Assembly (NCBI GenBank): GCA_031431235.1
Contig: JANPDA010000406.1
Span: 1-6,129 of the forward strand
Direction: 5' to 3'
Length of the DNA stretch: 6,129 nt
DNA from: JANNSW01 sp031431235
Lineage (GTDB): Bacteria; Pseudomonadota; Alphaproteobacteria; Rhizobiales; Hyphomicrobiaceae
The notes beneath the pieces are model-generated. The model saw nothing but the letters and a program-made list of their open reading frames with translations. It did no database searches and was not told where the DNA came from. This document shows positions 1-5,547 of this stretch, piece after piece. Positions within the stretch are counted from its first letter, which is position 1. The number at the start of each line of letters is the position of its first letter. The position numbers and the translations under genes were made by a program.

Positions 1-1
1 G

Positions 2-390
2 ATGTTGCAGGCCGGGATCATCGAGCACGGCGAGCGGTTCGAGCTGATCGGGGGAGATCTCGTCGCCATGGCGGCCAAGGGCAATCAGCACGAGGAGCTG
101 AAAATTGCGCTCAACGCATACTGGATGAAGATCAGGCCGCCCGAGCTGATGATCGCCCAGGAAACCGGTCTGCATCTGAGCAGACATGACGAGCCCGAGC
201 CCGATTTCATCGTCTATCCGTCGACGATCCGCCCGCGCGACGTGCGAGGCGACACGGTGCTCCTCGTCGCCGAGGTCGCGGATTCCAGCTTGAAGCATGA
301 CAAGTCGAGGAGCACAAGGCACGCAAGCTGGCGAAACCGCGGTTTGCGCCAGAGCTCGCGTTGAGACTTGCCGACCTGAAGCTCGGCTAA
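2..390 (+). pseudogene. Uma2-family (DUF820) putative endonuclease, internally deleted and frameshifted
   Basis: Uma2 proteins have a PD-(D/E)XK nuclease-like fold of about 180-200 residues; their cellular role is poorly known. Here the first ~100 codons read as a good family N-terminus: FELIGGDLVAMAAKGNQHE, then the EPDFIVYP segment carrying the PD acidic residue, then VAEVADSSLKHDK at about 290-304, where the second catalytic acidic residue sits. That frame then degenerates and stops at 362-364. The next frame, open from 301, gives KPRFAPELALRLADLKLG and a TAA at 388-390, which looks like the normal family C-terminus. Some 50-60 residues that should lie between the two parts, including the central strands, are absent, so the damage looks like a deletion with a frame change near 296-310 rather than a one-base error. 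The ATG at 2 aligns inside the domain (families usually have several residues before it), so the original start probably lies left of the window. Loss of function is inferred. Confidence 0.72.
328..352. other. Hairpin-forming inverted repeat downstream of the operon
   Basis: The arms CTGGCGAAAC (328-337) and GTTTGCGCCAG (342-352) pair over ten base pairs with one bulged G at 346 and a CGCG loop at 338-341. On the minus strand it lies 35-59 bases past the TAG of the last operon gene, where a transcription stop or RNA 3' end would be expected. No run of T follows it on either strand, so it does not meet the usual rule for an intrinsic terminator. It also lies inside the C-terminal remnant of the Uma2 gene, so it could be a by-product of coding sequence. 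It might act as an RNA-stabilising 3' stem or bidirectional terminator, but this is only suggestive. Confidence 0.3.
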
Positions 391-3300
391 CCGCACACAT
401 CCGCGAACGCCCGCTCGAGCGTGTGCAGCAGCAGGTCCGCGTGCTCGCGACGCAGCGTCATGGGCGGGCGCATCTTCAGCACGTTGTCGTGGGGCCCGTC
501 GGTGCCGATGAGCACGCCGAGCTCGCGGCAGCGCATCGTGACGCGTCCTGCTATCTCACCATCATGAGCTTTGGTCTTGCGATCCGTGACCAGGTCGAGC
601 CCGAGGAACAGGCCTTCGCCTCGCACGTCGCCGATTGCGGGAAAACGCTCTTGGAGGCGGCGGAATCGGCCAAGCAGATATTTGCCCTGTGTCTTGGCGT
701 TGGCGATCAAGCCCTCCTGCTCGATCACATCGAGGACGGCGAGGCCGACGGCACAGGAGACCGGATTGCCGCCGAAGGTCGCGAAGAACTCCATGCCGTT
801 GGCGAAGGAGGCAGCAATCTCGGGCGTGGTGACGAGGGCGGCCATCGGATGGCCGTTGCCGATCGGCTTGCCGAAGGTGACGATGTCGGGAACGACGCCG
901 TGGCGCTCGAACGACCACATGCCGGAGCCGGCGCGGCCGAAGCCGATCTGCACCTCGTCGGCGATCACGACGGCTCCGGCCTGGCGGGCAGCCGCATAGG
1001 CGTCGCGGAAATAACCGTCGGGCGCAAAAATCTGTCCGCCGCACGACCACACCGTCTCGGTGATGTAGACGGCGGCTGGCCTGCCCTCGCGGGAGAGGCG
1101 GGCGGCGGTTTCGGCCACGGGAGCGGCAAAGCGCCGGCCGATCTCGCCCCGAGGCCAATCGGCGGGCGCGCGATAGGCATCCGGCAACGGCACCTCGTGC
1201 ACATGCTCCGGCCGCCCCGCGCCGCCGCCGCGCTTGTACTTGTAGGGCGACAACTCGATCAGGCTCTCGGTGTGGCCATGATAGGCCCAGTCGACGACGA
1301 TGAAATCGCGCCGACCGGTATGGGCCTTGGCCATCCGCACCGCGAGATCGTTGGCCTCGCTTCCCGACGTCACGAAGTAGCAGACGCTGAGCGGCTCGGG
1401 CAGCGTGCGCGTGAGGCGGTCGGCGTAGTCGAGGATGTTGTCGTGGAGGTAGCGGGTGTTGGTGTTGAGGGTCCGGGCCTGACGGCTGAGCGCGCCGACG
1501 ACAGCGGGGTGGCAATGGCCCACATGGGCGACATTGTTGAAGCAGTCGAGATAGGCTCGGCCGGTGTCGTCATAAAGCCAGACGTCCTCGCCGCGCACGA
1601 TCTTCAAGGGAGCTTTCGAGTAGGCGATCGAGAGATTGCCGCCCAGGCGCTCGCGGCGCTTGGCGAGCAGAGACGCCACGTCACGTCCCTCTCGCTGCCA
1701 GACCTCGCGCGCAATGCCGGCGAGTGCCGACGCATCCGGATAGAGCTCCGACCACAGCTCGCGGAACCGCTCCTCGCCGACGCCGATGATGGCGCCGGCA
1801 TCGGATTCGCCCGTCAACACGAGTTGCAGGTGCAGATGCGGGATCCAGCCGCCGTTCTCGTGGAAGTCGCCGAGGCGCGCGAAGGCCTCGCCCTTCGAAA
1901 GCCTGCTGCCGGGTTTCAAATGTGCCAACGAGGGCGGCGAGAGATGCCCCCAGAGCGTGCGGAACGAGCGTGCCCCGGCGGGCCGATGCTCCAGCAGCAC
2001 GCAGCCGCCATAGTCCTGCGGGTCGGGGCAGACGCGGACGTCGATCACCGTCGCATCGAGTGGTGTCATCACCGGCGTACCGGCATCGAGGAACAGGTCG
2101 AGCCCCAGATGCATGTCGCGCCGGTCGCCCTCCGCGAGGCGCGAGGCGAAAGCATCCGACGTATAGATCTTGCGCCGCTCGCCCCAGGATCCGATGCCGA
2201 GATCGAAGTCGTGCTCGGCCCGGTAGCTGCGCCACGTGGAGTCGCGAACCGCCTGGTCGGGCGAGGACATGGCCCTGACGAGATCCGAGCCCGGATCGGA
2301 GCAGTCGAGCACATGCTTCCTGAGCAGCGCGGGCGGTGGTGAGACGATCGGGGCCCAGCTTTCGGGCGCTGCTTGCGAGAGATCCCGATCCCAGTCGGGG
2401 CGGCCCTCGGTCGGCTTGCCAGCTATCGTGCGCTGCGACCGCCTCAGCCAGCCCCGCACGTGCTCGGGTTTCATCCGGTCGAGACGCCCGAGCATCTCCC
2501 AGGCCGGCCGCTCGGAGATGGCGAGATAGGGATTGTCGCCCATCCTGGAGGCGTTCCTGGCCGATATGGTGACACTGATCGCAAGCCGGGCCGCAATGAG
2601 ATCTGGCAGGAGGTCGATCTCGTCCGCGAGGTCGAGGTGGCGCGCGTAGCCCGAAACCACATGGCCCGCCGTCTCGAGCGGGGAGGGCGTATCGAGGATC
2701 GTATAGGCGAGGGCGACACCCAGCTCGTTGATGGTCGAGGTGTGGAGCGCATCGCCGATGTCGATCAGCGCCTCGACGGGGCCGCCGTCGGCACGCTCGA
2801 CGAAGACGTTCCAGTCGTTGGCGTCGCCATGGATGACGCTTGCACGCAGCGTTCTCAGGCGAGGGACGACGTGGGCCTCGAACCGGTCGAGCGTGCGGGC
2901 GACGAGCGAGCGCCGGGTCGCGTCCTTGATGAAGGGGAGCCGTTCGCGTGAGTTGAGCGTCTGGCGCAGATCCCAATCGAAGCTGCGGTGCGCGGCCGGA
3001 TGGCCGAAGGACAGAAGCGCCTTGTCGAGGCGGCCGAGCACATCACCGAGGCTCTGCAAGGTCTCGGCCGACTTGGTCGATTTGGCGAGCGCAACGCCGG
3101 GAAGGTAGTTGACGACGCGCACCCCATGACGCTTGCCGTCGGTCGCCATCACGTGGACGAGATCCTGGCCCTCGCGTGTCCGCCGCAGCCTCGGCAGCGG
3201 CAATGCCGGGTCGACTGCCTCCACGTGACGCAGCAATTGCACCTGCATATCCAGATAGGCCGCATCCTCCGCGACATTGGCGATCTTGAGGACGACCGCG

Positions 3301-3452
3301 CTGCCGTCTTCCAACGTCAGCTTGAAGTTCTGGTCGCGCTCGCTCGCGAGCGGCTCGACCGCTCCATCGAAGCCGTAGTGCCGCCGCGCGATCGAACGGG
3401 CATCGTCGGGCGTGAAGGCGGGCGGGGGAGTGAGGAGCGTGGACATGGACAT
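387..3452 (-). CDS. Three-domain fusion: APH-type kinase / M23 metallopeptidase / class III PLP phospho-lyase-like enzyme
   Basis: The protein has 1021 aa. Residues ~15-345 form an APH/choline-kinase-type domain with the Brenner motif HGDANDWN (208-215; catalytic D210, N215) and a metal-binding IDIGD (230-234), most like hydroxylysine kinases. Residues ~420-560 form an M23 (LytM-like) domain with HLGLD (H448, D452), WGH (501-503) and HLH (539-541), so all zinc ligands are present. Residues ~606-1021 form a fold-type I PLP enzyme: GSEAND (697-702), YHG (724-726), ADEVQIGFGR with PLP-binding D832, and Schiff-base K862 in FGKPIGNGHP. The stretches NVAHVGHCHP, NTRYLHDNI and GGNPVSCAVGLAVLD match ethanolamine-phosphate and 5-phosphohydroxylysine phospho-lyases much better than ordinary transaminases. 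The likely chemistry is phosphorylation of an amino alcohol, then loss of phosphate and ammonia to give an aldehyde. No signal peptide or membrane segment is seen, so it is probably cytosolic. The ATG at 3452 was chosen because it overlaps the upstream stop as TGATG; an ATG at 3446 is possible. It is the last gene of the operon. The exact substrate and the M23 role are unknown. Confidence 0.9.
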   Translation of the reverse strand: MSMSTLLTPPPAFTPDDARSIARRHYGFDGAVEPLASERDQNFKLTLEDGSAVVLKIANVAEDAAYLDMQVQLLRHVEAVDPALPLPRLRRTREGQDLVHVMATDGKRHGVRVVNYLPGVALAKSTKSAETLQSLGDVLGRLDKALLSFGHPAAHRSFDWDLRQTLNSRERLPFIKDATRRSLVARTLDRFEAHVVPRLRTLRASVIHGDANDWNVFVERADGGPVEALIDIGDALHTSTINELGVALAYTILDTPSPLETAGHVVSGYARHLDLADEIDLLPDLIAARLAISVTISARNASRMGDNPYLAISERPAWEMLGRLDRMKPEHVRGWLRRSQRTIAGKPTEGRPDWDRDLSQAAPESWAPIVSPPPALLRKHVLDCSDPGSDLVRAMSSPDQAVRDSTWRSYRAEHDFDLGIGSWGERRKIYTSDAFASRLAEGDRRDMHLGLDLFLDAGTPVMTPLDATVIDVRVCPDPQDYGGCVLLEHRPAGARSFRTLWGHLSPPSLAHLKPGSRLSKGEAFARLGDFHENGGWIPHLHLQLVLTGESDAGAIIGVGEERFRELWSELYPDASALAGIAREVWQREGRDVASLLAKRRERLGGNLSIAYSKAPLKIVRGEDVWLYDDTGRAYLDCFNNVAHVGHCHPAVVGALSRQARTLNTNTRYLHDNILDYADRLTRTLPEPLSVCYFVTSGSEANDLAVRMAKAHTGRRDFIVVDWAYHGHTESLIELSPYKYKRGGGAGRPEHVHEVPLPDAYRAPADWPRGEIGRRFAAPVAETAARLSREGRPAAVYITETVWSCGGQIFAPDGYFRDAYAAARQAGAVVIADEVQIGFGRAGSGMWSFERHGVVPDIVTFGKPIGNGHPMAALVTTPEIAASFANGMEFFATFGGNPVSCAVGLAVLDVIEQEGLIANAKTQGKYLLGRFRRLQERFPAIGDVRGEGLFLGLDLVTDRKTKAHDGEIAGRVTMRCRELGVLIGTDGPHDNVLKMRPPMTLRREHADLLLHTLERAFADVCG

Positions 3453-3454
3453 CA
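3450..3454 (-). promoter_or_regulatory. TGATG stop/start overlap deciding the fusion-gene start
   Basis: Read on the minus strand, the TGA of the amidohydrolase gene (3454-3452) shares its A with the ATG of the fusion gene (3452-3450). Only a weak GGAT lies six bases upstream, so initiation probably depends on ribosomes that have just terminated, which is translational coupling. The alternative upstream ATG at 3494 has no ribosome binding site and would add 14 residues unlike the family. Confidence 0.65.
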
Positions 3455-4198
3455 AATCATCCGTTTCAACGCGCGATCGAGCCGGCCGGCCCATTGCGCA
3501 ATGCCGGCCATGTCGGCAAGCAGATCCTGGCGGACCTCGATCAGCACGGCGTCGAGACCGCGAGCCTCGCCATGAACGGGAACGGTCTGATCATGATCGT
3601 CCTCGATGGTGTAGGGCTCGTTGGCGGCGAGCACGAGATCAGGATCGGCGAGTGCCTTCAGTAACCCCAGCCCCAGCATCTGCGACCGGCGAAACAGCAC
3701 GCCGGCATGCCAGGGGCGCACGAGCCCCTTGAACACCGGTGTGAACGAATGGACCCCGAACACGATGGTCGGGCGTCCTTCGTGCTGCCGGCGGTCGAGG
3801 TGGGCCCGCACTGCATTCTGGAAGGGGTGGTAGAACAAGTCCTCCCGCATCCCGCGCTCCGCCGCGTCGATACCGATGTTGCCGGGGATCGTTGTCGTCT
3901 CGCTCACCTCCGGAATGCTCGACGGCACGCCCCTCGGCCGGTTGCAGTCGATCAGCAGACGCGAGTGGCCCGAGAGGAACAGCGGCGCATCGAGCGAGCG
4001 CGACAATTGGCGGGACAGCTCGGCGGCGCCGATGTCCCAGGCGATATGCCGGGTCAGCTCATGGTCGGGCAGTCCGAGCTTGCGATAGCGGGCAGGCATG
4101 TAGTTCGAGGCATGCTCGCACAATAGCACGTAGGGCGATGCACCCGCCTCGTTGACACGTGTCACCGCCGGCGGATCGCCCGGCTCGGGGAGCGCCAT
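3452..4198 (-). CDS. N-formylglutamate amidohydrolase family protein
   Basis: A 248-aa member of the FGase family (Pfam PF05013), zinc-dependent hydrolases whose best-known member, HutG, releases formate from N-formylglutamate in histidine breakdown. Family blocks are in order: LLCEHASNYMP (25-35), HIAWDIGA (51-58), SRLLIDCNRPRG (79-90), VHSFTP (149-154) and a C-terminal VHGEARG...IEVRQDLL (208-227). The His and acidic residues expected for metal binding are therefore present, and the length is normal. No hutU, hutH or hutI gene is visible nearby; the gene sits between a glutamine synthetase-like ligase and the kinase/phospho-lyase fusion. I infer that it hydrolyses another N-acyl or gamma-glutamyl-type amide made in this pathway, although true N-formylglutamate hydrolysis cannot be excluded. 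The start at 4198 is favoured by a GGAGG seven bases upstream and by the TGATG overlap with the previous gene; the ATG at 4225 lacks such support. Confidence 0.88.
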   Translation of the reverse strand: MALPEPGDPPAVTRVNEAGASPYVLLCEHASNYMPARYRKLGLPDHELTRHIAWDIGAAELSRQLSRSLDAPLFLSGHSRLLIDCNRPRGVPSSIPEVSETTTIPGNIGIDAAERGMREDLFYHPFQNAVRAHLDRRQHEGRPTIVFGVHSFTPVFKGLVRPWHAGVLFRRSQMLGLGLLKALADPDLVLAANEPYTIEDDHDQTVPVHGEARGLDAVLIEVRQDLLADMAGIAQWAGRLDRALKRMI

Positions 4199-4210
4199 CA
4201 ATAGACCTCC
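4196..4210 (-). promoter_or_regulatory. Ribosome binding site and TGATG overlap for the amidohydrolase gene
   Basis: Minus-strand GGAGG (4210-4206) stands seven bases before the ATG at 4198-4196, and this ATG shares its A with the TGA of the upstream ligase gene. The strong Shine-Dalgarno lies within the last codons of the ligase gene and fixes the start nine codons downstream of the longest possible reading. Confidence 0.75.
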
Positions 4211-5547
4211 GCGTAGCGCGCGCACTGAGTGTCGCCGTCCATGCCCTCGACCAGCTTCAGCTCCATGCGCTTCACCGCCGTGAAGGCCTGCCGGAAGACC
4301 GGGTCGAACCAGCCCGAGACGGTCGCATCGGCCTCGAACGCCTGCAGCGCTTCCTCGAGTGTCGTCGGCAGCCGGCGAAGGCCGAGCCGGCTCAGCTCGG
4401 AACCGCTCATCAGGGTCGGATCGCCATCGACGATGGGTGGAGTGAGGAGATGGCCGCGAATACCTTCAAGGCCGGCCCGCACGATCGCGCCGAGCGCGAG
4501 GTGGGGTGAAGCGCAGCCGTCGGCGGCGCGGTACTCCAGATTGAACTGCTTGGAGGGATCCTTGCCGCCAGCTTCGAACGTCGGGCAGATGCGGATTGTC
4601 GACTCGCGGTCGCGCTCGCCGAGCCAGGTGTAGCTCGAGCTCCAGTTGTGGGGTTTCAGGCGCAAGTACGAGATCGGGCTCGGGCAGGTGAGCGCGACCA
4701 GCGCCGGCAGATGGCGCACGATGCCGGCCGTGAAGGCACCGGCGACCTTCGACACCCGGCCCGGCTCGCGGGCATCGAACGTAGCTGGTGCACCTGCCCT
4801 GTCCTGCAGGCTCCAATGAATGTGAACGCCATTGCCGACGCCCTGAACCGCTGTCTTGGGAGCAAAGCTCGCGCGGAAGCCTTGCAGCTGCGCGACCTCC
4901 TTGATGATCTCGCGGATGGCGACGGCACGATCGGCGGCAACCAGCGCCGCGGCCGGCACCGATGTGATCTCGAACTGGTTGCGGCCGTATTCGGGGATGA
5001 ACACCTCGGGCTCGATGCCGGCGGCCGTCAGCGCGGCAATGACCGCCGGGCCGAACGGATCGGCACGCCGTGCTGCCGCCAGCGAGAAGGCGGGCGCATG
5101 CGGCCAGGAGGTATCGAGCGCGGAGAACTCCAGCTCGAACGAGCCGATCACCGAGAGCCCGGTCTCGCGCTCGAGATCGGCGAGCGCACGCTTCAGGAAC
5201 GCCCGCGGGCAGCAGCTCCAGGGCGAGCCGTCGAGCTCGACCACGTCGCTCATGACGATGTCGAGAGGGGTGGCGGCTCCCATTGGATGGGTCCGAAAGC
5301 GCGCACGTCTGTCGGGGATCAAACGCAAATCGCCGCGCGAGCCGAACGGGCTGCCGTCGGCGATCAGATCGAACGGCGTGATGGTCGTATTGGCGGGACA
5401 CCAACCGCACGATGTCGACTGCCCCGTCTCCCAATCTCCCCGCGCGACCGAGCGGCCGCGCGTGATGCCGAGGAAGTCGGTCGTGACGAACGTGACGAGC
5501 TCGGCGAGCCCGGCTCCCAACCGCTCGAAGCCGAGGCCCGCGCTCAT
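4198..5547 (-). CDS. Glutamine synthetase family ligase, probably a gamma-glutamyl-amine (or related) ligase
   Basis: A 449-aa protein with the glutamine synthetase beta-grasp N-terminus (about 10-110) and catalytic domain (about 112-449). Recognisable blocks: GSFELEF (135-141, metal-binding glutamates E138 and E140), PEYGRNQFEI (185-194), FAPKTAVQGVGNGVHIHWS (228-246, H242 at the ATP/metal site), YLRLKPHNW (294-302), ERDREST.RI (311-320) and LEYRAADG (337-344). The family uses ATP to form an acyl phosphate on glutamate and joins it to ammonia or an amine. It departs from housekeeping GlnA: the usual NSYKRL block reads ISYLRL, NPYL reads SPHL, and there is no Tyr at the usual adenylylation position before LPTTLEEAL. 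This points to a PuuA/IpuC-like ligase for an organic amine instead of nitrogen assimilation; substrate unknown. The start at 5547 follows a GGGAGAAGG and forms an ATGA overlap with the gene before it. The ATG at 5610 would add 21 poorly matching residues. Confidence 0.87.
   Translation of the reverse strand: MSAGLGFERLGAGLAELVTFVTTDFLGITRGRSVARGDWETGQSTSCGWCPANTTITPFDLIADGSPFGSRGDLRLIPDRRARFRTHPMGAATPLDIVMSDVVELDGSPWSCCPRAFLKRALADLERETGLSVIGSFELEFSALDTSWPHAPAFSLAAARRADPFGPAVIAALTAAGIEPEVFIPEYGRNQFEITSVPAAALVAADRAVAIREIIKEVAQLQGFRASFAPKTAVQGVGNGVHIHWSLQDRAGAPATFDAREPGRVSKVAGAFTAGIVRHLPALVALTCPSPISYLRLKPHNWSSSYTWLGERDRESTIRICPTFEAGGKDPSKQFNLEYRAADGCASPHLALGAIVRAGLEGIRGHLLTPPIVDGDPTLMSGSELSRLGLRRLPTTLEEALQAFEADATVSGWFDPVFRQAFTAVKRMELKLVEGMDGDTQCARYAEVY

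Noticed and set aside
1773..2195. Secreted cell-wall hydrolase
   Set aside because: The M23 domain is internal to a long soluble protein with no signal peptide, SH3b, LysM or membrane segment.
297..2342. 681-codon open frame on the plus strand
   Set aside because: It lies fully antisense to the fusion gene, which has clear catalytic motifs. Its translation is Ala/Arg/Gly-rich with no family resemblance, typical of antisense frames in high-GC coding DNA.
1681..2976. 431-codon open frame on the minus strand in another frame
   Set aside because: It is an out-of-frame, Arg/Pro/Ala-rich shadow inside the fusion gene with no recognisable domain.
2418..3452. Aminoglycoside resistance kinase
   Set aside because: The HGDxxxxN motif is shared across the APH/choline-kinase fold. 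Fusion to a phospho-lyase-like domain and the catabolic neighbours point to an amino-alcohol kinase.
3453..3494. Upstream ATG extending the fusion protein by 14 residues
   Set aside because: It has no ribosome binding site, the added residues do not look like the family, and the TGATG overlap at 3452 explains the start better.
3452..4198. Part of a histidine utilisation (hut) operon
   Set aside because: No urocanase, histidase or imidazolonepropionase is encoded nearby in the window.
4198..5547. Housekeeping glutamine synthetase GlnA
   Set aside because: Key conserved blocks are altered, the adenylylation Tyr region is missing, and the gene is embedded in a catabolic-type operon without glnB or ntr genes in view.
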